DNA of 6,230 bases from CAZWCX01 sp964632945 (GCA_964632945.1 CAZWCX010000227.1:1-6230), one strand, 5' to 3'; positions 1 through 5,963 are shown, counted from the first letter of the stretch. A program made the numbers and translations. Notes: generated by a model from the sequence alone, not told the origin.

Positions 1-436
<436 letters not shown>

Positions 437-464
437 GTTGAAGAATTGGATGACTGGTCCAAGT

Positions 465-496
465 GTGAATCCCTGGATCCGAAGATCCAAAGATCC
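465..496 (-). repeat. Four degenerate 8-nt tandem units in the rrn leader
   Basis: On the minus strand the leader reads GGATCTTT, GGATCTTC, GGATCCAG, GGATTCAC in direct succession (496 down to 465). All four units start GGAT and occur at exact 8-nt spacing. They lie 29 nt upstream of the mature 16S end. No function is known to me; they could be leader-rRNA pairing sites or a slippage relic. Confidence 0.5.
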
Positions 497-508
497 GCTC
501 GGACTGGT

Positions 509-523
509 CAAATAGGCTATTTG
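509..523 (-). repeat. Short leader hairpin
   Basis: CAAATAG/CTATTTG forms a near-perfect palindrome, giving a 6-bp stem with a 3-nt loop in the pre-rRNA. It lies between the UUU-loop hairpin and the GGAT tandem units. A plausible RNase III or antitermination leader structure; only the symmetry is observed. Confidence 0.4.
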
Positions 524-538
524 GAAGTGGCGGAAACC

Positions 539-559
539 CGTTAGTTCAAAGAACCAACG
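539..559 (-). repeat. Leader hairpin with UUU loop and second boxA-like core
   Basis: On the RNA strand CGUUGGUUC and GAACUAACG pair over 9 bp (one G-U) around a UUU loop. The loop region reads GGTTCTTTGAAC, which resembles a boxA core, but the dyad explains it equally well. Probably part of the rRNA leader fold. Confidence 0.5.
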
Positions 560-574
560 AGCTTCCGGCAACCC

Positions 575-595
575 GGCTGCAAGCAGCCTGGCTGC
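575..595 (-). repeat. GGCTGC/GCAGCC alternating repeat in leader
   Basis: The plus strand reads GGCTGC-AA-GCAGCC-T-GGCTGC, so the central GCAGCC can pair with either flank; the left pairing gives GGCTG-CAAG-CAGCC. This offers mutually exclusive short stems inside the rrn leader. Functional meaning is unknown. Confidence 0.4.
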
Positions 596-644
596 ACGGA
601 CCACTCGCACCCGGTCCTTGCACTACCAGTTTCCACGCGATACT

Positions 645-660
645 CAATTGTCAAAGATCA
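645..660 (-). promoter_or_regulatory. rrn boxA antitermination element
   Basis: The minus strand reads TGATCTTTGACAATTG, closely matching rRNA-leader boxA sequences (E. coli TGCTCTTTAACAAT). It lies about 30-45 nt downstream of the predicted transcription start. BoxA is the NusB/NusE (S10) binding site that makes RNA polymerase resistant to Rho on untranslated rRNA transcripts. The TTTGACA within it also resembles a -35 box, but no suitable -10 follows, so boxA is the better reading. Confidence 0.75.
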
Positions 661-665
661 ACCAT

Positions 666-690
666 TCGTCGACAGCAGTGCCATCGACGA
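666..690 (-). promoter_or_regulatory. boxB-like hairpin at start of rrn transcript
   Basis: TCGTCGA (666-672) and TCGACGA (684-690) are perfect inverted arms of 7 bp around an 11-nt loop. On the transcript the hairpin lies at the very 5' end, immediately before boxA. This boxB-boxA order is that of E. coli rrn leaders. The stem is observed; the boxB role is by analogy. Confidence 0.5.
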
Positions 691-697
691 CAAGATC

Positions 698-725
698 ATC
701 TTACCCGATTTCGGCCCAAAGTCAA
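698..725 (-). promoter_or_regulatory. Predicted sigma70-type rrn promoter
   Basis: TTGACT (-35, 720-725; 5/6 to consensus) and TAAGAT (-10, 698-703; 4/6) are separated by 16 bp. The start is predicted near 691, giving a leader of about 255 nt before mature 16S. The sequence upstream is more AT-rich than the coding regions, which suits an UP element. The placement with boxB-like hairpin and boxA directly downstream supports the call. Confidence 0.7.
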
Positions 726-750
726 CAAACTTCTCGTCGCATTGAGGAGA

Positions 751-780
751 ATTGTGTGATCGTAACTCAAGGTTTGTAAA
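751..780 (-). promoter_or_regulatory. Possible second (upstream) rrn promoter
   Basis: TTTACA (775-780) and CACAAT (751-756) have an 18-bp spacer and lie about 55 bp upstream of the stronger promoter. Tandem promoters are common at rrn operons, but the -10 is only 4/6. The span begins 27 bp after the lgt stop codon. Confidence 0.3.
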
Positions 781-806
781 TGTCTTGTGCTATGAATCCA
801 AATTCT

Positions 807-1973
807 TTACGCGCCCGGCCCGGCCGCACCGCCCGAATCGTCCGCCCCCTTCACCGCCGCCACCGGCTCGCCCCTCCCGTCCTCACCCAAACGCGGCTGC
901 ACTTTCCTCACCCACGCCATCAACAACCACGCGGAGACGAACAACCCCAGACTCACCCATTGCCAGATCGTCAACCCCGTGTCCACGGGCGCGCCCGCCG
1001 CGGTCCGTTGATTGTCCGCACGCCAATACTCGAGAAAGAAGCGTTCCACCGAGTACAGAATCCCAAACCACGCCAGAACTTCCCCCTCCCGCTTCCGACG
1101 CTTCCAGATCGCACTCAAAACGAAAAACAAAACCACCCCCCAGACCACCGAGTACAGCTGCGTCGGCTGCACCGGCAGGCTGCTCTCCATCATTCCGGTC
1201 ACCCACCCCTTCTCGAAGTGGTCCAGATACGCCGGACTACCGATCAGCCTCCCCTCCGGATCCACCAACCGGGGAAATTGAACCGCCAGGGGAAACCCCT
1301 TTTCCACCGTCGTGCCGTAACAGCAGCCGTTGAGGAAGCACCCCATGCGTGTGATCCCGTATCCCAACGCCACGAACGGCATCACCAGGTCCGCCACCCG
1401 CAGCATCGGAAGATTCTGCCGCCGCGCAAAGTACATCCCCACTCCGCTCGCCAGGATGACGCCCCCGTAAAAGGCCAGCCCGCCCTCCCAAACCTGCAAC
1501 ACCCCCCAGTCGTACGCTTCTCGATGGGCGACCAGGTGCACGCCCCGCGCCACGATGGCCGCGCTGGCCACGCACAGCGGAATCAGCACCCCCAGCTCCT
1601 TGAGGGATAGCCACTCCCGCCGAACCTCCGTGGCGGGGGGGTGCGTCTTGCGCCGCCGCAGGTAGAACCAGAGCGGCGTCAGCCACCCGATGATCCCGCC
1701 GATGATGCTGAAGCCCCCATCGGTCAGGTCGAAGATGCGCAGGTCGAATTGTTGGTGGAACTGGACGATGTAGCCGATCCGGGAACCGAGGATCGAGGAG
1801 ATCATCACCCAGATCGTCATGTCTACGACGAAGTCCGCGGAAACCCCGATCTTCCGCGCCCGCCGGCTGCACAGGACCACCCCGAGGAGAAACGCAATCA
1901 TGAGCATGAAGCCGTACGCGTTGATCGGCAGGGTGGCGAATCCGAGGGGGATCTCGACGAGCTTGGGTTTCAT
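807..1973 (-). CDS. lgt: Prolipoprotein diacylglyceryl transferase
   Basis: Lgt transfers diacylglycerol from phosphatidylglycerol to the lipobox cysteine of prolipoproteins, the first step of lipoprotein maturation in the inner membrane. This is a 388-aa polytopic protein. Key blocks are AYGFMLMIAFLLG (19-31), ILGSRIGYIV (61-70), WEGGLAFYGG (162-171), the signature RMGCFLNGCCYG (209-220), QPTQLY (269-274) and RFFLEYWR (311-318). R209 and G220 match E. coli R143 and G154. E. coli N146 is C212, and the position of E. coli H103 is Y169. The family is usually 260-300 aa; the excess is a roughly 78-residue segment that looks like a second copy of the ARLGYV...GG..GG module, plus a Gly/Ala-rich tail (about 360-388). 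The ATG at 1973 has AAGGGGAA upstream. The reading frame is open beyond it to 2510, but that part is Arg/Pro-rich shadow. Co-oriented with rrn downstream. Confidence 0.95.
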   Translation of the reverse strand: MKPKLVEIPLGFATLPINAYGFMLMIAFLLGVVLCSRRARKIGVSADFVVDMTIWVMISSILGSRIGYIVQFHQQFDLRIFDLTDGGFSIIGGIIGWLTPLWFYLRRRKTHPPATEVRREWLSLKELGVLIPLCVASAAIVARGVHLVAHREAYDWGVLQVWEGGLAFYGGVILASGVGMYFARRQNLPMLRVADLVMPFVALGYGITRMGCFLNGCCYGTTVEKGFPLAVQFPRLVDPEGRLIGSPAYLDHFEKGWVTGMMESSLPVQPTQLYSVVWGVVLFFVLSAIWKRRKREGEVLAWFGILYSVERFFLEYWRADNQRTAAGAPVDTGLTIWQWVSLGLFVSAWLLMAWVRKVQPRLGEDGRGEPVAAVKGADDSGGAAGPGA

Positions 1974-2338
1974 GGTGGTGGGTTCCCCTTGCGATTTTGG
2001 GCGGGTGGAATGGCCTATCTCTTTACGCCGGTTGTCGGAAGGGTGTAAAGGGAAATTCTCGGACCGCGAGGTGGTCCAAGGCGCGCAGCGGCTCCTGCGC
2101 AGGTTACCCGGGCGGGTTCGGCCTGCACCGCCCCACGCGCCCCACCGCGCGGCGACCGATCCGGTTGCTGCGGACAGGAATCGAATCCCCGGGTCCGGGG
2201 CAGTCCGATCCGGACGCTTTTGGTGCGCCGTGGCGCGCCCCAGCGAGCCGATCGCGGAGCGTTCGGCGCCAACCCTCGGGGGACCGTTCCGGTCGGGGTA
2301 GGATGGGGTGTCGCCGCATTGGCGATCGGGAGGAGCAA
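1974..2338. other. Non-coding gap between divergent lgt and the 4-Cys gene
   Basis: This 365-bp gap holds no convincing gene. It contains a dyad near lgt (2021-2050) and GC-rich palindromes at 2187-2200 (CCCCGG-GT-CCGGGG), 2203-2215 (GTCCG-ATC-CGGAC, followed by GCTTTT) and 2222-2239 (GGTGCGCC-GT-GGCGCGCC). The 2203-2221 hairpin plus T-run looks terminator-like on the plus strand, but no plus-strand gene precedes it. A TAGGAT (2299-2304) could be a -10 for the 4-Cys gene, but no -35 is visible. Confidence 0.6.
2020..2050 (-). promoter_or_regulatory. Dyad and possible promoter upstream of lgt
   Basis: CTTTACGCC (2021-2029) and GGTGTAAAG (2042-2050) form a 9-bp inverted repeat with one mismatch that would be a G-U pair in RNA, around a 12-nt spacer. 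It ends 48 bp upstream of the lgt start. Minus-strand TTTACA (2044-2049) and TAAAGA (2020-2025), 18 bp apart, could be -35/-10 elements embedded in the dyad, though the -10 is only 3/6. Operator, promoter or leader hairpin are all possible. Confidence 0.35.
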
Positions 2339-2626
2339 ATGAACGGCATCTCGTGCGATGCATGCGGGAAGGGGCTCTTGATCGGGGAGGATGTGCGCTA
2401 TGTCGTGCGCATCGACGCCCGCGCCGCCTACGACGTCCTCGAGATCGGTGCGGAGGACCTCGAGCGGGACTTGTCCAAGGAGATCGACTCGCTCCTCGAC
2501 CGCTTGGCATCGACGGATGCGGAGGAGGCGCAGAACCAGGTCCATCGCGTGTTCCGATTCGACCTTTGCGTGTCCTGCCACCGGGCGTACCTGCGGGATC
2601 CCTTGCGTCCCCAATTCGGCGGCTGA
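2339..2626 (+). CDS. Small four-cysteine (zinc-ribbon-like) protein, function unknown
   Basis: A 95-aa soluble acidic protein with CxxC at C6-C9 (CDAC, followed by GKGLL) and a second CxxC at C77-C80 (CVSCH). The pairs bracket a predicted helical, charged middle (about 36-72, rich in E, D, L, Q). Two CxxC knuckles at the ends suggest one four-Cys zinc site closing a helical insert. The start ATG follows GGGAGGAGC (2328-2336), with GGAGG 5 nt upstream, a strong Shine-Dalgarno. The stop lies 17 bp from the end of the convergent Pro-rich gene. I recall similar small proteins (CDxCGK...LL...DVRYVV...FDLC..C...YL) as conserved hypotheticals in Planctomycete-type genomes, but cannot verify that. 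The frame is open upstream to 1997, but the internal RBS and the protein-like composition begin at 2339. No function is assigned. Confidence 0.88.
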   Translation: MNGISCDACGKGLLIGEDVRYVVRIDARAAYDVLEIGAEDLERDLSKEIDSLLDRLASTDAEEAQNQVHRVFRFDLCVSCHRAYLRDPLRPQFGG

Positions 2627-2643
2627 CGGGGTGGTCGCGGGAA

Positions 2644-3975
2644 TCAAGGGCGCTTCCGGGTCATGACGACCAGGAGCGGCGTGGACAGGAACAGCACCGC
2701 GAAAATCGTCGGGACTTGATGGCGCGTGAACCAGGCGAGCACGCACCACACGAGCCCGAGCATGAGGGTGAGGAGGAGAAACAGGTCGCGCAAGGCGCGC
2801 TCGGTTTCCGCTCCCGAGTAGCCGGAGAGGAGCACGAACCTCCACGCGAAGCGGGCGCGCCGGACGCGTTCGAGAAGCGGTGCTGCCGTCGCGCGGGCGC
2901 CGGGGGCCGCAGGAGCCGGGGTTTCGGGCGTCGGCGTCGTTCGGGGAGGCGGCGCGGCGGCACTCGGGGTCGGAGTCGCCGGGGCCTGCCGCGACGCGGC
3001 GGGGGCGGGAACGGGAGCCGGACGGGGTGGGGCCGGTGGCGTCTCGGGCGCCTTCCGCAGACCCTGTGCCGGCGGGGCAGGCCGGGTGGGCGGGTCGACC
3101 CGCGCGGCGGGGGCGGCGGCCTCGGTCGGGGCGGTCCCGGGCATCTCGAACAGATCCGCCGTGTCGTCGAACAGCTGAGCCAGCGGGTTGTGCGCCGGGA
3201 CCAGGGGCGGCGGCGGCGACGCGGGCGAGGGTGGCGTCGCCGGTGCGGTCGAGGGGTGGGAGGGGATCGGTTCCCGGGCCGGCTCGGGTGCCGCGCGGGG
3301 GCCCCCCGGTACGGAGCCCGAATCCCGCGCGGGCCCGGGATCGCGCTCCGGGACCGCACGGGGAGCGGGGGCGGGCGTCCGGTGCTCGGGTCCGGGGGCT
3401 TCCCGAGGGACCGGATCCGCGGGTCCATCGATGAACTCCGCGAGCGAATCCATCACCATGGCGCGGTCGACGCCGGGGTCCGAGTCGTCGTCCTCCTCCA
3501 TCGGATCGGCGACGGACGCGACGGTCCCGGGTGGCTCCGGTGGACGCATCGGCGTGTCGGGGATCCCGAGAATCTCCGGCGCGGCAGGTTGGAGGGGGGA
3601 CTCCTTCTGCGGCTGCGGAACGTCCGACGGACCGGGCTTCGACGGAACGAGGGGCGACGCCGGGGCGGGAGGGGGCGTGGCCGATGCCCCCGGGACCGCG
3701 GGAGCGGTCTCGATCCGGGCGCGAGTCCCGTCTCGCGTGGGAGGTTGCGGCGGTGGAACGACGGTTGACGACGGCGGCGTTTCGACTTCGATTCCCAACT
3801 CGCCCAACATTCGGGCGAGATCCGCATCCAGGAAGACCTGATCCTCGGCGGGGGAGGCCCGGGATTCGGTTTCCGTTCCGGCGTCCGGTCTGCGCGCGGA
3901 CGGGCGTTCGCCTTCGGGGGGCGGGGGTGCGGAAGGTGCGCCGGGGTTGTCGCCCCGGTCGGATTCATCGGACAT
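2644..3975 (-). CDS. Pro/Ala-rich, largely disordered protein with C-terminal membrane hairpin
   Basis: A 443-aa protein whose first 365 residues are dominated by Pro, Ala and charged residues, followed by a basic amphipathic stretch (about 366-397, LLERVRRARFAWRF...) and two hydrophobic segments: 398-416 (LFLLLTLMLGLVWCVLAWF) and 421-438 (VPTIFAVLFLSTPLLVVMT), ending TRKRP. There is no N-terminal signal peptide, so the long arm is probably cytoplasmic and anchored by the C-terminal hairpin. Three non-Pro islands interrupt the disorder: 46-64 (QVFLDADLARMLGELGIEV), 168-183 (GVDRAMVMDSLAEFID) and 263-278 (NPLAQLFDDTADLFEM). All are acidic and amphipathic, like docking motifs. The family is not recognised. 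The start is ATG 3975; an in-frame TTG at 4014 is the alternative, but ATG has a -10-like TACACT just upstream. Plus-strand frames here are also open, but give Arg/Gly-rich shadows without structure. Confidence 0.85.
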   Translation of the reverse strand: MSDESDRGDNPGAPSAPPPPEGERPSARRPDAGTETESRASPAEDQVFLDADLARMLGELGIEVETPPSSTVVPPPQPPTRDGTRARIETAPAVPGASATPPPAPASPLVPSKPGPSDVPQPQKESPLQPAAPEILGIPDTPMRPPEPPGTVASVADPMEEDDDSDPGVDRAMVMDSLAEFIDGPADPVPREAPGPEHRTPAPAPRAVPERDPGPARDSGSVPGGPRAAPEPAREPIPSHPSTAPATPPSPASPPPPLVPAHNPLAQLFDDTADLFEMPGTAPTEAAAPAARVDPPTRPAPPAQGLRKAPETPPAPPRPAPVPAPAASRQAPATPTPSAAAPPPRTTPTPETPAPAAPGARATAAPLLERVRRARFAWRFVLLSGYSGAETERALRDLFLLLTLMLGLVWCVLAWFTRHQVPTIFAVLFLSTPLLVVMTRKRP

Positions 3976-3981
3976 GATTCC

Positions 3982-4010
3982 AGTGTACGCGATCGGGTCG
4001 GGGTGGAAAA
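3982..4010 (-). promoter_or_regulatory. Candidate promoter for the Pro-rich gene, possibly leaderless
   Basis: TACACT (3982-3987) lies 6 nt before the ATG at 3975, so transcription would begin at or next to the start codon. TTTTCC (4005-4010) at 17-bp spacing is a weak -35 (3/6). There is no clear Shine-Dalgarno; only GGAA lies between. The arrangement suits a leaderless mRNA, but the -35 is poor. Confidence 0.4.
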
Positions 4011-4032
4011 GCAAGAATGCCGACCCTACAAT
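4004..4032 (+). promoter_or_regulatory. Predicted promoter for rsmE
   Basis: TGGAAA (4004-4009; 4/6) and TACAAT (4027-4032; 5/6) are 17 bp apart, giving a start near 4039 and a leader of about 67 nt. Its -35 overlaps the proposed -35 of the divergent Pro-rich gene. A GCGCGG-GT-CCGCGC palindrome (4034-4047) covers the predicted start. Confidence 0.5.
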
Positions 4033-4033
4033 T

Positions 4034-4047
4034 GCGCGGGTCCGCGC
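4034..4047 (+). repeat. GC palindrome at the rsmE transcription start
   Basis: GCGCGG and CCGCGC are perfect 6-bp inverted arms around GT, directly after the -10. It could be an operator or a 5'-end mRNA hairpin, or simply reflect base composition. Confidence 0.35.
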
Positions 4048-4105
4048 GTCCAGGCGCGCGCGGAGGCTGCCGCGCAGGCCGGGTCCCGATCGGGGGCGAG
4101 GAACG

Positions 4106-4867
4106 ATGACACGATCCCAGCGTCGCGTGCCCTACGAGGATCTGGAGCAGGATCCGCCGGTCCCGCTGGAGGGCGACCAGGCGCATCGGCTGGCGCGGGT
4201 CTTGCGCCTGGAGCCGGGCGATGACATTGAACTTTTCGACGGTCGCGGGCGCACGCGCCCCGCCCGACTGGTGTCGACTCGCGCGGGGGAAGTGTGCTTC
4301 GAGTGGTCGGGTCCCTGCCGGGTGTCGGAGACGGCCCGGACCCTGTGGGTGGGCGCGGCGGTGCCGAAGGGGAAGCGGGTCGATTGGATGGTGGAGAAGC
4401 TCTGCGAGTTGGGGGTTTCCCGCATCACCCCGCTGGTGGCGGAGCGCGGCGTGGTCCGACCGGGGGCGGAGGGGACGAAGGCGCGCCGCTGGGACTCGAT
4501 CGCGGAGGAGGCGTCCCGACAGTGCCGGCGGGATGACGTGCCGGTGGTGGATGCCCCCTGCGATCTGGAGGTCTGGCGCGCGGGCTGGCCGCCGGTCGCG
4601 CGCGTCTATCATGCTCATCCGGAGCCCGTCGCGCTCACCCCGCGGGCGTTCCTGGCCGAGCTCGGCGCGCTGGATTCCGGGATTGCCGTCGTCCTGGCGA
4701 TCGGCCCGGAGGGGGGGTGGAGCGAGCGGGAGTGCGGGCTCTTCCGCGACGCCGGTTCCCGAGCCTTGTCCCTGGGACCGCGGATTCTGCGGATCGAGAC
4801 GGCGGCCGCCGTGGCGACGGCGCTCGCGCAGGCGGGGCTCGGCGAACTCGATCGCCCGGGTCGGTAG
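4106..4867 (+). CDS. rsmE: 16S rRNA (uracil-1498-N3)-methyltransferase
   Basis: RsmE is a SPOUT-fold methyltransferase that makes m3U1498 in the decoding region of 16S rRNA within 30S particles, using S-adenosylmethionine. At 253 aa it matches the family length (E. coli 243). The N-terminal PUA-like part carries QAHRLARVLRLEPGDDIELFDGRG (about 25-48). The catalytic part shows PKGKRVDWMVEKLCELGV, ITPL, an E(A/E)xxxQCxR-type stretch (EEASRQCRRDDVPVV), then the SAM-knot motifs AIGPEGGWSERE (about 201-212) and SLGPRILRIETAAA (about 224-237). All diagnostic motifs are present and intact. The ATG at 4106 follows GAGGAACG (4098-4105). The frame is open upstream to 3947, but that part is Arg-rich and lies over the promoter. 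It ends 19 bp from the convergent HEAT-repeat gene. The target U1498 lies outside the 16S fragment present here. Confidence 0.96.
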   Translation: MTRSQRRVPYEDLEQDPPVPLEGDQAHRLARVLRLEPGDDIELFDGRGRTRPARLVSTRAGEVCFEWSGPCRVSETARTLWVGAAVPKGKRVDWMVEKLCELGVSRITPLVAERGVVRPGAEGTKARRWDSIAEEASRQCRRDDVPVVDAPCDLEVWRAGWPPVARVYHAHPEPVALTPRAFLAELGALDSGIAVVLAIGPEGGWSERECGLFRDAGSRALSLGPRILRIETAAAVATALAQAGLGELDRPGR

Positions 4868-4886
4868 GTCGGGGCCGTGTCGTCCG

Positions 4887-5963
4887 TCAGTTTCCGCCGC
4901 CCAAGTCGATCTCCGAAGTCCCCGTGGTCCCGCGGCCTTCGAGAATGTCCCGGGCGATCCGCTCGCGGTTGATCTCCCACCACGCCTTCCACGACTCGTT
5001 CTTGTCCTCGACTCCCGCACCGGTGATCTTGGCGAGCGCGAAGCGCGCGGCTTGATGGATGTTCACGTCGGGATCGTCGAGCACGCGGATGAGGGGTTCG
5101 ATGGCGCGCGGGTCGCGCAGGCGGGAGAGGGCGACCGCGGTATTGAGGCGGATCAGGAAGTAGGGATCGCGCAACGGCGTGTTGACCAGGGGGAGGGTGG
5201 CGCGACGGTCGCCGAGCACGGCGAGGGCGCGCACGACCTCGTTGCGCACCTGGAAGGAGTCGTCGCGCAGGAGTTCGATGAGGGCGGTGACGGCGCCGCG
5301 GTCGTCACCGCGTTTGGCGCACCGGCTGATGGCGTGGGCGGCGGACGCTTTCACGCTCGGGGCGGAATCCTGGAGCAGGGCGATCAGCGGGTCGAGCGGG
5401 ATCTCCTTGCTGCCGATGATGCCGAGGGAGAGGGCGGCGTTGCTGCGGACGTAGGGGTTGGAGTCGCGCAGCGCCGCGAGGAGCGCGGGGATCACCTCCG
5501 GGCGGTCGGAGAAACCGAGCCCGAACGAGGCGACCGTACGCGCCTCGAGATCCGACCCGCGCAGGAATCCCATCAGGCGATCGTGGTTGCCGGCCACCAG
5601 GGGGCGGATCCGTTCCGCCGCCGCGGCACGGGCCCCCTCATTGGCGAGATTGTGGGCCTCGACCCACTGATTGAGCAGGCCGTCGAGTTCGACGAGGAAT
5701 TCAAGGTCAGTGCCGTGCGCGGCTCCGCCCGCCGGGGTCGATCCGCCGCGAGGCGTCGTAGGGGCCTCCGCGACCGGGGAGGACCCCCGGTTTCGCTCCG
5801 GCGAGCGATCCGTGCGTGCGCTCTCCTTCGGCGGCTCGGATCGCTCCGTCGGCTGCCGCTCCACCGCGCTGTTGAGGGCGGAGGCGGGGGACTCCTTCAC
5901 CGTGGTCGTGCATCCGGCGGCGAGGAGGACCAGCGTGGCGGCGATCGGGAGGAAGACCTTCAT
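4887..5963 (-). CDS. HEAT-repeat lipoprotein
   Basis: A 358-aa protein beginning MKVFLPIAATLVLLAAGC, a short lipoprotein signal peptide with Cys18 as the lipidation site. The lipobox is LAAGC, with Ala rather than Leu at -3, so slightly atypical. Thr19 would favour outer-membrane sorting by the E. coli rule. Residues 19-85 are a Ser/Pro/Glu/Arg-rich linker. Residues from about 118 to 316 form about six HEAT repeats (for example PALLAALRDSNPYVRSNAAL and EPLIRVLDDPDVNIHQAARF). The C-terminus has SWKAWWEINRE (about 324-334) and a Gly-rich end. HEAT solenoids bind protein partners; there is no catalytic motif, so a periplasmic scaffold or assembly factor is inferred. The ATG at 5963 is preferred: AGGAG lies 7 nt upstream, whereas the GTG at 5969 lies only 1 nt from it. 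Maturation would need the Lgt encoded in this window. Confidence 0.9.
   Translation of the reverse strand: MKVFLPIAATLVLLAAGCTTTVKESPASALNSAVERQPTERSEPPKESARTDRSPERNRGSSPVAEAPTTPRGGSTPAGGAAHGTDLEFLVELDGLLNQWVEAHNLANEGARAAAAERIRPLVAGNHDRLMGFLRGSDLEARTVASFGLGFSDRPEVIPALLAALRDSNPYVRSNAALSLGIIGSKEIPLDPLIALLQDSAPSVKASAAHAISRCAKRGDDRGAVTALIELLRDDSFQVRNEVVRALAVLGDRRATLPLVNTPLRDPYFLIRLNTAVALSRLRDPRAIEPLIRVLDDPDVNIHQAARFALAKITGAGVEDKNESWKAWWEINRERIARDILEGRGTTGTSEIDLGGGN

Noticed and set aside
627..655. Internal promoter with -35 TTGACA in the rrn leader
   Set aside because: The TTGACA is part of the boxA sequence, and no acceptable -10 lies 16-18 bp downstream.
752..1610. Pro/Arg/His-rich plus-strand frames opposite lgt
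   Set aside because: Antisense shadows of a confidently identified membrane protein gene, with extreme composition and no RBS.
2165..2195. tRNA-like T-arm (minus strand GATTCGATTCC)
   Set aside because: No matching acceptor stem, D-arm or anticodon arm can be built around it on either strand.
2203..2221. Rho-independent terminator (5-bp hairpin followed by GCTTTT)
   Set aside because: The stem is short, the T-run is four bases, and no plus-strand gene lies upstream to terminate.
807..2510. A 567-aa minus-strand protein fusing 179 extra residues to Lgt
   Set aside because: The extra N-terminal part is Arg/Pro/Ser-rich with no structure. Canonical Lgt begins at the ATG at 1973, and the upstream frame overlaps the well-supported 4-Cys gene.
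2308..3768. 486-aa plus-strand open frame opposite the Pro-rich gene
   Set aside because: It is Gly/Arg-rich antisense shadow, starts out of frame inside the 4-Cys gene, and lacks any motif. The minus-strand frame has a membrane hairpin and a plausible start.
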